From Microbacterium allomyrinae (GTDB lineage Bacteria; Actinomycetota; Actinomycetes; Actinomycetales; Microbacteriaceae), in NCBI RefSeq assembly GCF_020682705.1, contig NZ_JAGTTN010000004.1, positions 124,001 to 188,000 on the forward strand: a stretch of 64,000 bases of DNA, in the 5' to 3' direction. The notes beneath the pieces are model-generated. The model saw nothing but the letters and a program-made list of their open reading frames with translations. It did no database searches and was not told the DNA's origin. Every line of letters starts with the position of its first letter. Position 1 is the first letter of the stretch. The position numbers were made by a program, and so were the translations under genes. Of this stretch, positions 1 to 6,995 are shown one piece after another.

Positions 1-268
1 CGAAGAGCCAGGAGAGCCCGGGGTGCTCAGGGTGAATGCTCCCCTCGGGCACCTCGCCGATCTTTCGTGGGAGCTGGTGGACCCGCTCGCGCGGAACACG
101 GAACACGGCACCGCCGCCGACCATGCGGACGTTGAGGTGGTCGCTGTAGACGCTCGTGACTTCGAACTCATCGCCTGCCCGGTACGCGACGCGCCCACTC
201 GAGCTCGCGCGGTCACCTGCCCCGTCCGCGGCCGCGACGACATAGTCGCCCTTGTCGAAGGTGCTCAT
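1..268 (-). CDS. Hypothetical phage protein, C-terminus cut by window edge
   Basis: An open frame runs from an ATG at 266-268 to the left edge with no stop, giving at least 89 residues that begin [16 protein letters not shown]. Its ATG overlaps the TGA of the HNH gene upstream in the ATGA arrangement used throughout this early operon, which supports the start. The residues [20 protein letters not shown] suggest a small beta-rich fold, but I recognise no family. It belongs by position to the prophage early region. Confidence 0.6.
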   Translation of the reverse strand, partial: MSTFDKGDYVVAAADGAGDRASSSGRVAYRAGDEFEVTSVYSDHLNVRMVGGGAVFRVPRERVHQLPRKIGEVPEGSIHPEHPGLSWLF

Positions 269-636
269 GCTGCCACCGCCAGAACAGGCTGGACGGTGAG
301 CGTGCGGAGCTTGCGGACCTCAGCGGCACGGCGGTTGTTCTCCGCCTGCGTGATCGCTTCCAGGTGTCTCGGATTGCAGCACGCCCGCGAACGGCACCCC
401 GCCTTCCAGACATGGTCGATGTGGAAGCCGAACGGGATCGGGCCGTGCGCGATCGCGTACGCCACCCGGTGAGCACGAGCGACCTTCTTGTGGCCGAGGC
501 TCATGATCGCGTAGCCGTTGTGGTTGCGGGCGCCGTCGTACACCCAGCAGTCGCCGTCGACCACGAGGTGCGCGTCCAGAGTCAGCGCGGCGGGGAGTTG
601 TTCGGGTCGCGCCTTTGCGCGAAAGTAGGTGAGCAT
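265..636 (-). CDS. Phage HNH endonuclease
   Basis: A 123-residue protein with the layout of the short HNH endonucleases common in actinophages: a zinc-knuckle-like [15 protein letters not shown] segment, [17 protein letters not shown] supplying the H and cysteines, then [13 protein letters not shown] with the Asn and last His. Such enzymes nick or cut DNA, and in phages they sit near packaging genes or behave as homing-like elements. The start ATG (634-636) is preceded on the minus strand by AGGAAG. It is separated from the upstream repeat-protein gene by about 80 bases containing a perfect hairpin, and it overlaps the next gene by 4 bases. Cleavage target unknown. Confidence 0.85.
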   Translation of the reverse strand: MLTYFRAKARPEQLPAALTLDAHLVVDGDCWVYDGARNHNGYAIMSLGHKKVARAHRVAYAIAHGPIPFGFHIDHVWKAGCRSRACCNPRHLEAITQAENNRRAAEVRKLRTLTVQPVLAVAA

Positions 637-675
637 CGTTCGTTCTTCCTGGCTAGGAGGGGTGCGTGGTGTGAA

Positions 676-710
676 GGGGAACGGTCCGGCTGCAATCCGG
701 ACCGTTCCCC
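676..710. terminator. Perfect 14-bp inverted repeat between two phage genes
   Basis: Bases 676-689 and 697-710 are exact reverse complements with a 7-base loop. The hairpin starts 7 bases past the stop of the upstream repeat-protein gene (which ends at 718) and before the HNH gene. There is no T run on either side, so it may be a weak terminator, an mRNA-stabilising hairpin or a protein-binding site. Confidence 0.6.
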
Positions 711-717
711 GCTTTCG

Positions 718-1839
718 TCAGGCGTCGATGAGTCGCCCGAGCAGTTCGATCGCCTCACGGTTCGTCGCGTCCCGGGCCTCGGCGAACACGCCCTCGCGGA
801 GCTTCTCCTTGTAGATCGGATCGACCGCCTTGCGGACCGCGTTGTAGACCTGCGTCCACCGGTCACCCCATCGAGGGAAAGCAGCGGCAGCGTCAGCGGC
901 AGCGTCAGCGTCAGCGGCAGCGGCAGCGGCAGCGGCAGCGTCAGCGGCAGCGGCAGCGTCAGCGACAGCGTCAGCGACAGCGGCAGCGTCAGCGGCAGCG
1001 TCAGCGGCAGCGACAGCGACAGCGACAGCGGCAGCGGCAGCGTCAGCGACAGCGTCAGCGACAGCGACAGCGGCAGCGGCAGCGTCAGCGGCAGCGACAG
1101 CGACAGCGTCAGCGACAGCGGCAGCGGCAGCGTCAGCGGCAGCGACAGCGTCAGCGACAGCGGCAGCGTCAGCGGCAGCGGCAGCGTCAGCGACAGCGTC
1201 AGCGTCAGCGGCAGCGGCAGCGTCAGCGGCAGCGACAGCGTCAGCGGCAGCGACAGCGACAGCGTCAGCGACAGCGGCAGCGGCAGCGTCAGCGGCAGCG
1301 ACAGCGTCAGCGACAGCGGCAGCGTCAGCGGCAGCGGCAGGCTTGTCCTTGAGCTTCTCCGCGATCAGGTCCCGTAGGCGGTTGCGGGCTTTCGCTCGCG
1401 CCTCCCAGGCGGCATCACGCGCGCCGCGCACTGCCTGACGTGCGGCGGCCGCGGTGGCCTCGTCGGTGATCGGGTCCAGGTCGCGGAGTGCCTTCGCTTC
1501 CTTCTTGAGCCCGGCCGCGTCGAGCCATCGTGCTGTCGACGTGCGGATGGACCAGTCGAGAGCCATGTACCCGCGGGCTTCGTCGCGGCCGTCCCCGGCT
1601 GTGCCGATGAGGCGGGGGATGAACGGCTTCAGCTTCTGCCGGTCCGCGTCGGAGAGGCGGTCGTTGAGGCGGCGGCCGTACGACGCGAGAACGCGGGAGA
1701 CGCACTTCGGGTGGTCGGACCACGGTTCGCCGGCCACGTACGACGCGGCTTCGAGGAGGCAGGCGCCAGCCTCGAACGAGGCGTGTCCGCCGGCTTTCAG
1801 GGTGAGGGACTCGAGGTCCAGGGTAGGGATGGTCATCAT
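718..1839 (-). CDS. Conserved phage protein with long Ala-X dipeptide repeat
   Basis: A 373-residue protein in three parts. Residues 1 to about 165 form a conserved domain ([20 protein letters not shown], then [34 protein letters not shown]) of a kind I know from uncharacterised actinophage and actinobacterial proteins. About 150 residues of alternating Ala and Ala/Asp/Val follow, encoded by a hexanucleotide array. The last 50 residues ([19 protein letters not shown]) are again ordinary and charged. A GAAGGAG ribosome site precedes the double ATG start. The repeat probably forms an extended or helical linker, and its length could vary between isolates. Function unknown. Confidence 0.75.
   Translation of the reverse strand: MMTIPTLDLESLTLKAGGHASFEAGACLLEAASYVAGEPWSDHPKCVSRVLASYGRRLNDRLSDADRQKLKPFIPRLIGTAGDGRDEARGYMALDWSIRTSTARWLDAAGLKKEAKALRDLDPITDEATAAAARQAVRGARDAAWEARAKARNRLRDLIAEKLKDKPAAAADAAAVADAVAAADAAAAAVADAVAVAAADAVAAADAAAAADADAVADAAAAADAAAVADAVAAADAAAAAVADAVAVAAADAAAAAVAVADAVADAAAAAVAVAVAAADAAADAAAVADAVADAAAAADAAAAAAAAADADAAADAAAAFPRWGDRWTQVYNAVRKAVDPIYKEKLREGVFAEARDATNREAIELLGRLIDA
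883..1338. repeat. Hexanucleotide array AGCG(G/T/A)C, about 76 units, inside a gene
   Basis: The array is an uninterrupted run of 6-base units AGCGGC, AGCGTC and AGCGAC. On the minus strand these read GCT-GCC, GCT-GAC and GCT-GTC, that is Ala-Ala, Ala-Asp and Ala-Val. The order of the three variants is not random: bases 1081-1184 are identical to 1237-1340, a 104-base duplication at an offset of 156 bases (26 units). Unit changes always keep the reading frame. Confidence 0.95.
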
Positions 1840-1861
1840 GCTCCTTCGGTGGTGGTTTTGG

Positions 1862-2080
1862 TCAGGCGTCGACGAGTTCGCCGTCGCGGATCACGGTGTT
1901 GCCGGGATGCTTCGATTCGGGGTTGCCGCACTTGCATCCGCGGCCGTGCGAGACGCGCTTCCGTGCGACCTTCTCGACCTGCCGGATCGCATCAGCGATA
2001 CCCCCCCCGGAATGGACGGTGAACTGTTCGCCGGGGATGTTGCCGCCCGAGGTGGCGGTGAGGCAGTAGTGCTGAGGCAT
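1862..2080 (-). CDS. Small hypothetical phage protein
   Basis: A 72-residue protein (MPQHYCLTATSGGNIPGEQF...) with a Cys-Lys-Cys-Gly motif in GRGCKCGNPESKHPGN that could bind a metal or simply be structural. The ATG at 2078-2080 has AAAGGAA six bases upstream. An alternative ATG at 2107 would overlap the recT stop (ATGA) and add nine residues, MTTTTKGTA. Both are plausible; I favour the internal one because of its ribosome site. It lies between recT and the repeat protein. No family recognised. Confidence 0.65.
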   Translation of the reverse strand: MPQHYCLTATSGGNIPGEQFTVHSGGGIADAIRQVEKVARKRVSHGRGCKCGNPESKHPGNTVIRDGELVDA

Positions 2081-2103
2081 GGCGGTTCCTTTCGTGGTGG
2101 TGG

Positions 2104-2928
2104 TCATCGTCGGGCCTCGTCTTCGGCGATCTCCTCGGGTGTGCGGCCGAGCGGGTTCCCGCTGTCTTCCTGGACGACGAGGGTTTCCGGGTTGTCGTCC
2201 AGGCGGGTGACTTCGACTTCGTCGAGTCCACGCAGCTGCTGGACCTTCTGCTCGTCGGCTTCGAGTGCCCGCCCGAGGTCGGTGGACTTCGGCAGGTACT
2301 TCGCCAGGGCGCGGACGGCGGTCTTCTTGACCATCTCGTCCTCGTTGGTCTTCCACGGGGTGGAGTTCCAGTACGACGGACGACGGTCCATCACCTGCGT
2401 GCGGGTGAGGTACACCCAGGTCGTCCCGCCGGCACGCATCTTCGCGGTCGCGACGACACCGATCCACGGGCGCTTCTCTTCGAAGTCCTGCGGGGTCCAG
2501 TCGTAGAACATGCCGCGTTCCGCGTTCGCACCGTACGAGAACTGGTCGCCCTCACGGACGAGGAACGCCTGCACATTCATCACGAACTCGGAACGAAGGG
2601 CGAGCTTGATGAACCCCTGGTAGCCGATGATCGGGAGACATATCTGGCGGCCGTGGTCCTTCCGGGGGGTGAGGTAGAACTCGCCCAGACCGGAACCGAT
2701 CTCGAGGCGCAGCTGCGCGGCGAGCATCACCCCGCCGAGGAGCGTCTTCGGGTCCGCGGCCATCAGGTCGGGGGACTTCCCGATCTCCGACAGCACGGCA
2801 CGCACGAACGCTTCGGAGTTCATCGCCCCGCCCAGCTGACGTTCGATCGCGGGCAGTTGTGCTTCGACGAGATCCTTCATCGTCGGGTTCTTCTTGGCCT
2901 GGACGGCGGCCATGCTGAGGTCGGTCAT
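2104..2928 (-). CDS. recT: RecT-family single-strand annealing protein
   Basis: A 274-residue recombinase of the RecT/Redbeta group, which coats single-stranded DNA and anneals it to complementary strands during phage recombination and replication repair. Diagnostic features are LGGVMLAAQLRLEIGSGLGE with YLTPR, followed by PIIGYQGFIKLALRS and the aromatic-rich FYDWTPQDF and MVKKTAVRALAKYLP segments. The C-terminus is acidic (PEEIAEDEARR). The ATG (2926-2928) overlaps the preceding stop as TGATG, so translation is probably coupled. A YqaJ-type exonuclease two genes upstream supplies the resecting partner, making a two-component recombination module. Confidence 0.93.
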   Translation of the reverse strand: MTDLSMAAVQAKKNPTMKDLVEAQLPAIERQLGGAMNSEAFVRAVLSEIGKSPDLMAADPKTLLGGVMLAAQLRLEIGSGLGEFYLTPRKDHGRQICLPIIGYQGFIKLALRSEFVMNVQAFLVREGDQFSYGANAERGMFYDWTPQDFEEKRPWIGVVATAKMRAGGTTWVYLTRTQVMDRRPSYWNSTPWKTNEDEMVKKTAVRALAKYLPKSTDLGRALEADEQKVQQLRGLDEVEVTRLDDNPETLVVQEDSGNPLGRTPEEIAEDEARR

Positions 2929-3398
2929 CACGCCACCAGCCCCGCCGCGACGATCGGATCCGGGCACATGTACTCGTACACGGGTTCGTCCACGGTGACC
3001 TTCGGGATGCTCGCGATCACCGCAGGATCGAATCGCTCGACGCGCTTTGTGCCGACCTGCACGCGCTCGCACACGCCCGAGCGGAAGTTGATCTCCCACG
3101 CGACGCCGAGGTTCGTCACGCCACGGACCAGCATGTTCGGCTTGCCGTAGTCGTTCTCTCTCGTGACCGTCGAGTCCGGGTAGAGCGTCAGGAACTCGTT
3201 GACCTTGGCCTCGCGGTCCTCGTCTCCCATGAAGTGACCATCGGTGTCGTCGTAGTCGATTCCCACGGTGACCTCGTGGCCAGACGAGCCGCGGTTGCTG
3301 TAGTCGCGGGCGAACATGACGTGCATCGCGGTGACGCCAACGCTCGCCATCCGCTTCGTGACCATGTCGGCCGCGAGGTACTGCTGGTAGGTGTTCAC
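2928..3398 (-). CDS. Hypothetical phage protein between exonuclease and RecT
   Basis: A 156-residue soluble protein (MNTYQQYLAADMVTKRMASV...) with no membrane segment or motif I recognise. A segment GIDYDDTDGHFMGDEDREAK is strongly acidic, and the C-terminal half reads like a beta-rich fold. Its start overlaps the exonuclease stop by 4 bases (ATGA) and its stop overlaps the recT start, so it is embedded in the recombination module and probably co-expressed with it. It could be an accessory to the exonuclease/annealase pair, but that is only positional inference. Confidence 0.7.
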   Translation of the reverse strand: MNTYQQYLAADMVTKRMASVGVTAMHVMFARDYSNRGSSGHEVTVGIDYDDTDGHFMGDEDREAKVNEFLTLYPDSTVTRENDYGKPNMLVRGVTNLGVAWEINFRSGVCERVQVGTKRVERFDPAVIASIPKVTVDEPVYEYMCPDPIVAAGLVA

Positions 3399-4339
3399 TT
3401 GCTCTGCTCCTTGGGCTTGATGGTCCGCATGACTCTGAACGGGCTGCCTTGCGACGTGTACGCCGCGGCGAGGTCGGGGTGGTCCTGCTTGAGCGCGGCC
3501 GCATCGAACGACGCACGGCCCTTCTGGGTCTTGAACGTGAGGACCTTGCGGCCCTTGTGGGTGAGGGTGTCCGCGGGGCCCATGTACGTGCCGATCGCGA
3601 GCTTGAGCGCGTCGGCTTCCTCCTGCTGCGCCTCAATGTCGGACAGCAGGATCGCGCGACGCTCCACCGCTTCGAGAGCCGCTTCGGACGCCTCGATCGG
3701 GACGGACTGGGTGATGTACACCTCGTTGAGCTCCGACAGGGTCGACGGCTCCGGAGGAACATGGGCACGCACGTTGCCGTCCCAGAACTGCTGCACCGTC
3801 GGCAAGAGGTGCTCGTTGATGAACCGGTCATCGCGGGGCTCCCAGAACAGCCGGAACTCGCGGCCACCGATCCACACGACCACCGCAGCGCGCGGGGTTC
3901 CCGCGACGGCCATCTCTGCCTGCACCTGCACGCGGATGTCAGTCGGGACGCCCTCGTCCCAGTGGTGACCGGAGTAGTGGTGTGCGGTCTTGAACTGCCA
4001 GGTGCAGAACGGCTGTGCGGAGACACGGTCGAACGATGCGTGCAGGTACGGGTGGGCGTTCGAGCGGGCCATGAACCCCGGGTTCAGTTCCACGTCAACG
4101 CCGGAGAACTCGTGCACCCACGCTTCGATGATTGGTTCCGACTGGTGCCCGATCCATCCCAGCAGCGGGTCGAACGGGCGGTCCACGCCGAGCTTGTGCT
4201 TGTACACGTCGAGGGGTGTGTTGCCGTACGACGAGAGGCCCATGACTGCGGCGGCCTCGGATGCCCCGACCGATTTGCGGCGCTCCCGCTCCCATTCCGG
4301 GGTGTCGGGCTTGACGTTGACGAGCGTGTATCCGGTCAC
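3395..4339 (-). CDS. YqaJ-family phage exonuclease
   Basis: A 314-residue nuclease of the YqaJ/lambda-exonuclease superfamily (PD-(D/E)XK fold). It opens with RRKSVGASEAAAVMGLSSYG and PLDVYKHKLG, the usual N-terminal signature. Candidate metal and catalytic residues are the Glu in IGHQSEPII, the Asp in LHASFDRV, and the Gln and Lys in CTWQFKTAHH. These enzymes degrade one strand of duplex DNA to produce tails for the partner annealase, here RecT downstream. The C-terminal third (EEADALKLAIGTYM, then KGRKVLTFKTQKG) matches the helical tail usual in the family. It overlaps the genes on both sides by 4 bases. Confidence 0.9.
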   Translation of the reverse strand: MTGYTLVNVKPDTPEWERERRKSVGASEAAAVMGLSSYGNTPLDVYKHKLGVDRPFDPLLGWIGHQSEPIIEAWVHEFSGVDVELNPGFMARSNAHPYLHASFDRVSAQPFCTWQFKTAHHYSGHHWDEGVPTDIRVQVQAEMAVAGTPRAAVVVWIGGREFRLFWEPRDDRFINEHLLPTVQQFWDGNVRAHVPPEPSTLSELNEVYITQSVPIEASEAALEAVERRAILLSDIEAQQEEADALKLAIGTYMGPADTLTHKGRKVLTFKTQKGRASFDAAALKQDHPDLAAAYTSQGSPFRVMRTIKPKEQSK

Positions 4340-4635
4340 CGGTTCATCACCTCTCGGACTTCGGCGATGATCTGCGGGATCGAGTGTCTGGCGTGACGCT
4401 CCGTGTGGAGCACATCCCAGGACGCGGCGAGACGGACCGATTCCGCAGCGAACTCGCGTGCCTCGGGCAGCATCCGGTCGCCCTCGACGAGGAGGTAAGC
4501 GGTGACCGCGGCGTAGTGGTACCGGTGCTCGCGGTACGTGTCGCCCAGCTTCGTCAGTTCGGTGTCGGTGAGGTCAGCGACAGTGGTCGGGGTCTGGTCG
4601 GGGAGGGGCTGGTCGGTGAGGAGGATGAGGGTCAC
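4336..4635 (-). CDS. Small hypothetical phage protein
   Basis: A 99-residue mostly helical protein (MTLILLTDQPLPDQTPTTVA...). The middle, LGDTYREHRYHYAAVTAYLL, is amphipathic and the end is basic. No motif recognised. Its TGA overlaps the ATG of the exonuclease gene, so it is the first gene of that coupled block. It is separated from the membrane peptide upstream by only a few bases. Confidence 0.65.
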   Translation of the reverse strand: MTLILLTDQPLPDQTPTTVADLTDTELTKLGDTYREHRYHYAAVTAYLLVEGDRMLPEAREFAAESVRLAASWDVLHTERHARHSIPQIIAEVREVMNR

Positions 4636-4639
4636 GGGG

Positions 4640-4783
4640 TCACTTCCGGGAGGGTGCGTTGTGGATGGTCACGGTGATCGCGACGATGATGAGGAGGACC
4701 CCGGCGATGGTGGCGCCGTTGTGGCCGCCCTTGACGAGAGCGAGCGGGAGGAACACTGCTGCGGCGATGAGGATGAGCGGCAT
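4640..4783 (-). CDS. Small phage membrane protein, 47 aa
   Basis: A 47-residue protein (MPLILIAAAVFLPLALVKGG, then NGATIAGVLLIIVAITVTIH) with two hydrophobic stretches joined by a short polar loop, so probably two membrane helices. The ATG at 4781-4783 overlaps the stop of the gene before it as TGATG. A longer frame starting at 4876 exists but would overlap that gene heavily, so I prefer the short form. Small membrane proteins of this kind are common in phage early regions; role unknown. Confidence 0.6.
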   Translation of the reverse strand: MPLILIAAAVFLPLALVKGGHNGATIAGVLLIIVAITVTIHNAPSRK

Positions 4784-5100
4784 CAGGCGGCTCTCCCGAG
4801 GATCACGCGGGACCCGCAGCACATCGACAGTTCGTCCGACCCGAGCGCTTCCGTCACGCCACCGCATTTCGAGCACTCACCCCACGCCCGGAACTCGTCA
4901 CAGTCCCCGCACCCGCCATCACAGATCGCACGGTGGTCGGCCTGATCCTGTGCGTCCATCGAGTCCCAATCGGGACCATCCGTCCGCACCAGCGGGTGAG
5001 CGTTCGCGAGGTGCGCGGTAGCCGGCACCGGCGAGAACGGTGCGTTGCGGACATCGCCACCGCGGCCCTGCTTCGGCAGCTTCACCAGCACCGCGGTCAC
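4783..5100 (-). CDS. Hypothetical phage protein with cysteine-rich zinc-ribbon-like tail
   Basis: A 105-residue protein starting at a GTG (5098-5100) that overlaps the previous stop as GTGA. Its C-terminal half carries ICDGGCGDCDEF, then GECSKCGG, then SMCCGS: seven cysteines with spacing like one or two zinc ribbons. That suggests nucleic-acid or protein binding. I recognise no named family. A longer upstream frame without the overlap is unlikely. Confidence 0.6.
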   Translation of the reverse strand: MTAVLVKLPKQGRGGDVRNAPFSPVPATAHLANAHPLVRTDGPDWDSMDAQDQADHRAICDGGCGDCDEFRAWGECSKCGGVTEALGSDELSMCCGSRVILGRAA

Positions 5101-5357
5101 AGTTCCACCGCCGTGATCTGCTCGGTGACCTCGACCGCACGGCGAAGCTCCCGGGCCTGGCCGGTCACGATCGCGTCCTTCGCTTTGAGGAGGTCCTGGA
5201 TCGACTTCTCGATCCACTCGATTGCTTTCTGCTGGTCACGGTCATCCGGGTTCGCGGTGAGGAACCAGTGGGCCACCTCGCCCTTGCCGTGTGCGGAGGA
5301 CAGCATGTCGACAGCGGTCGTGTTGACCGAAGCGGGTACGATCTGTGTGTTGGGCAT
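5097..5357 (-). CDS. Small hypothetical phage protein, 86 aa
   Basis: An 86-residue protein (MPNTQIVPASVNTTAVDMLS...) whose C-terminal half is a helical segment, KAIEWIEKSIQDLLKAKDAI. The ATG at 5355-5357 has GAAAGGAAGGG upstream, one of the best ribosome sites in the operon. An 8-bp hairpin at 5381-5402 lies just ahead of it and may control readthrough from the promoter-proximal regulatory genes. Family unknown. Confidence 0.65.
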   Translation of the reverse strand: MPNTQIVPASVNTTAVDMLSSAHGKGEVAHWFLTANPDDRDQQKAIEWIEKSIQDLLKAKDAIVTGQARELRRAVEVTEQITAVEL

Positions 5358-5380
5358 TGGTCGCCCTTCCTTTCTTGATG

Positions 5381-5402
5381 CGCCCCCGTTCCCGCGGGGG
5401 CG
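5381..5402. terminator. GC hairpin upstream of phage early genes
   Basis: Arms 5381-5388 and 5395-5402 are exact complements (CGCCCCCG/CGGGGGCG) around a 6-base loop. It sits between the excisionase-like gene and the rest of the early operon, where lambdoid phages keep an early terminator or antitermination signal. There is no T run, so the terminator role is a guess. Confidence 0.45.
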
Positions 5403-5420
5403 TGTCTGTTTGGTGGGCGA

Positions 5421-5618
5421 CTAGGACACGCGCTCAGCCGGGAGGGATCTGAGCCAGCGCTCACCCTCTTCGCGCAGAATCAGCGGCTTCGCCCCTGCAT
5501 ATGAAGGCGTGAGCTTCGACGCCGCGATCTGCTGACGGATGTACTCCTTCGACAGGGACACGACGGCTGCGAACTCGTCGAGCGAGTACGCGAGCTTGTC
5601 GAGCACGGGGTCGGTCAT
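5421..5618 (-). CDS. Excisionase-like helix-turn-helix protein
   Basis: A 65-residue DNA-binding protein of the MerR-like excisionase/AlpA type: AYSLDEFAAVVSLSKEYIRQ forms the winged HTH, followed by the wing PLILREEGERWLRSL. Proteins like this bend attachment-site DNA for excision or act as small transcription factors. Its ATG overlaps the stop of the promoter-proximal gene as ATGA. Its position directly downstream of the Cro-like gene fits an early regulatory or excision role. Confidence 0.75.
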   Translation of the reverse strand: MTDPVLDKLAYSLDEFAAVVSLSKEYIRQQIAASKLTPSYAGAKPLILREEGERWLRSLPAERVS

Positions 5619-5791
5619 GGCATCAGCTCCTTCGGGGTGACGCCAAGAAGGCCACCGACCATCACCAGGTCCGAGACGCGTGCGCTGCTGTCCCCGTCAA
5701 GGGCAGCGCGCACGCGTTCGGTGGTGAGGCCGGTGGCCTTCGCGATCGACTCAGCCGGGAGGCTGGTCTGAAGTCTTCTCTGTTCCGTCAC
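5615..5791 (-). CDS. Short Cro-like HTH protein, first gene of phage early operon
   Basis: A 58-residue protein starting at GTG 5789-5791 (TEQRRLQTSLPAESIAKATG, then LTTERVRAALDGDS). The pattern of SIAKATGLTTERVRAALDG, with a second helix pair SDLVMVGGLLGVTPKEL, fits a small lambda-repressor-like HTH. I chose this start because a good promoter ends 8 bases upstream, implying leaderless translation. An upstream ATG at 5842 would overlap that promoter. Divergence from the repressor at 5884 makes it the likely Cro counterpart. Confidence 0.65.
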   Translation of the reverse strand: MTEQRRLQTSLPAESIAKATGLTTERVRAALDGDSSARVSDLVMVGGLLGVTPKELMP

Positions 5792-5798
5792 ATATGGA

Positions 5799-5827
5799 AG
5801 ATAACACCCCACATGAGACGGATGCAA
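5799..5827 (-). promoter_or_regulatory. Phage early promoter, leaderless
   Basis: On the minus strand TTGCAT (5827-5822) and TTATCT (5804-5799) are separated by exactly 17 bases. Transcription would begin about seven bases further on, at or next to GTG 5791, so the mRNA would have little or no leader. No Shine-Dalgarno is visible before that GTG. Confidence 0.65.
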
Positions 5828-5871
5828 GCACATTCGGAACAATAGCCGCCAATACCGACCGAATAGCTGGC

Positions 5872-5877
5872 TAAACT
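5872..5877 (+). promoter_or_regulatory. Probable -10 box of the repressor gene, leaderless
   Basis: TAAACT lies 6 bases before the repressor ATG at 5884, so its transcript would start at or next to the ATG. No ribosome site precedes that ATG. No good -35 is seen. A small imperfect palindrome, TAGCTGGCTA (5864-5873), overlaps the box and could be an operator. Confidence 0.4.
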
Positions 5878-5883
5878 GACGGC

Positions 5884-6273
5884 ATGCCGAAGAAGCGGAA
5901 AGCGCCCGAGACGTTCGACGAGCACGTGGGGGCAGCCGTCGACGCGCAGAGGGAGAAGCGGCGGATGACGCAAGACGAACTCGCCGTGAAGACGGGCGTT
6001 CGGCTCACCAGCCTTGGCCGGCGGCTCGCGGGCAAGATTCCGTTCACGGTCGGTGAAATCGAGATCATCGCGTCGGTGCTCACTGTCAAGGCGCACACGA
6101 TCGTCGAGGCAGCGCTCGAGGACTACGGCGGCATCGAGAAGCTGCTCGCGACTGCAGTGTCTGAGGACGCATCTAACGTCACTCCCGACGACAATGTGAC
6201 CTATCTGGGGCACGTTACGCCGCCGTACAGTGCAGCTGCGGATGAGAAGCCGCGCGTAGACCCGAAGGATTAG
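5884..6273 (+). CDS. XRE-family prophage repressor
   Basis: A 129-residue protein with an N-terminal helix-turn-helix: REKRRMTQDELAVKTGVRLT, then SLGRRLAGKIPFTVGEIEIIA, the classic Cro/C1 layout (about residues 20-75). The remainder is acidic and probably carries the dimerisation or protease-responsive region. It is transcribed away from the early operon and directly followed by an ImmA-type metallopeptidase, the arrangement of ImmR/ImmA prophage switches in which the peptidase cleaves the repressor after DNA damage. The lytic trigger is therefore probably proteolytic; this is inference from the gene pair. Confidence 0.85.
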   Translation: MPKKRKAPETFDEHVGAAVDAQREKRRMTQDELAVKTGVRLTSLGRRLAGKIPFTVGEIEIIASVLTVKAHTIVEAALEDYGGIEKLLATAVSEDASNVTPDDNVTYLGHVTPPYSAAADEKPRVDPKD

Positions 6274-6280
6274 ATGCCTC

Positions 6281-6712
6281 TTGCGCGAGCTACTGGCGCA
6301 CGCCGCTTCGCTCGGCATCGCCGTTCACGTCGCGCACCTTCCGGCACCGTTCCGCGGCTTCTACGACGGTGAGAAGAGAATGGTCGTCTACGACTTCACT
6401 CTCACGCTCGCGGAGCGGCGCTGTGTCCTCGCGCACGAGCTCGGGCATGCGTTCCATGACCACCGATGCCGCGGCGACAAGGCTATGGAGGATGCGGCCG
6501 ACGTCTACGCGGCGCACCTGCTGATCGATCCGGTGGAGTATGCGCGCGCCGAAGCGATCCACCCGTCCGTCGATTTCATCGCTGAGGAACTGTGTGTCGA
6601 GCCGGATTTGGTGCGGGTCTTCCAGCGGTCCATCACGCGCCTGCGCGGGGTGACGTACATCCGTCCGCGGATGGGCGCGCGGCAGTACCGGCACTCCTGG
6701 TCCCACGCCTAG
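6281..6712 (+). CDS. ImmA/IrrE-family metallopeptidase
   Basis: A 143-residue zinc peptidase with the motif VLAHELGHAFHDH (HExxH, about residue 50), and ADVYAAHLLIDPVEY downstream contributing further active-site residues. Family members cleave prophage or mobile-element repressors, and the adjacent repressor gene is the obvious substrate. The start is a TTG at 6281, since an in-frame stop lies at 6257-6259 and no ATG or GTG follows before the conserved part. GAAGGA lies 11 bases upstream. The gene is 7 bases downstream of the repressor stop, so the two are co-transcribed. Confidence 0.88.
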   Translation: MRELLAHAASLGIAVHVAHLPAPFRGFYDGEKRMVVYDFTLTLAERRCVLAHELGHAFHDHRCRGDKAMEDAADVYAAHLLIDPVEYARAEAIHPSVDFIAEELCVEPDLVRVFQRSITRLRGVTYIRPRMGARQYRHSWSHA

Positions 6713-6752
6713 CCGAGAGCGTCCGCGCAACTCGGAATAATCGTGCGCACGG

Positions 6753-6774
6753 TCGGCTACACCTTCGGCTACAC
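6753..6774 (+). repeat. Two direct copies of TCGGCTACAC near the prophage boundary
   Basis: TCGGCTACAC occurs at 6753-6762 and 6765-6774, between the last phage gene and tRNA-Phe. Short direct repeats next to an attachment site could be integrase arm-type sites, but no integrase gene is present here, so this is only a candidate. Confidence 0.35.
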
Positions 6775-6806
6775 ATGCATCTGTGGCGACATGGCGGCCG
6801 GGAACG

Positions 6807-6846
6807 AAAAAGCCCCCGATCCCAGTAGAAGCCTGGAATCAGGGGC
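6807..6846 (-). terminator. Rho-independent terminator of the tRNA cluster
   Basis: Reading the minus strand, a 14-bp stem (arms 6833-6846 and 6812-6825, two G-U pairs) is followed by five T. It starts 3 bases after the tRNA-Phe 3' end. Confidence 0.8.
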
Positions 6847-6848
6847 AG

Positions 6849-6921
6849 TGGCTCCGACGGGCGTCGATCCCGTGACCTCACGATTTTCAGTCGTGCGCTC
6901 TACCAACTGAGCTACAGAGCC
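6849..6921 (-). tRNA. tRNA-Phe (GAA)
   Basis: A 73-base cloverleaf without encoded CCA. The acceptor stem is GGCTCTG/CGGAGCC, the anticodon stem-loop CACGA-CTGAAAA-TCGTG gives anticodon GAA, and the T loop is GATCGACGC-like. It is the last gene of the Glu-Asp-Phe cluster and its 3' end faces the prophage, a common integration target. Confidence 0.95.
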
Positions 6922-6995
6922 TCGAGGCATCCGAAGAGTCCTCGATCTAAGTACGAGAGCCCCCTCCCGCAAGAGAGAGGGCTCGTCGCCTAGAG

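Noticed and set aside
883..1338. CRISPR-like array
   Set aside because: Units are 6 bases with no spacers and lie inside a coding frame.
364..1377. Plus-strand frame of alternating Ser and Gly/Val/Asp
   Set aside because: It is the complement of the hexamer array in the minus-strand gene; its ends have no ribosome site and overlap two real genes.
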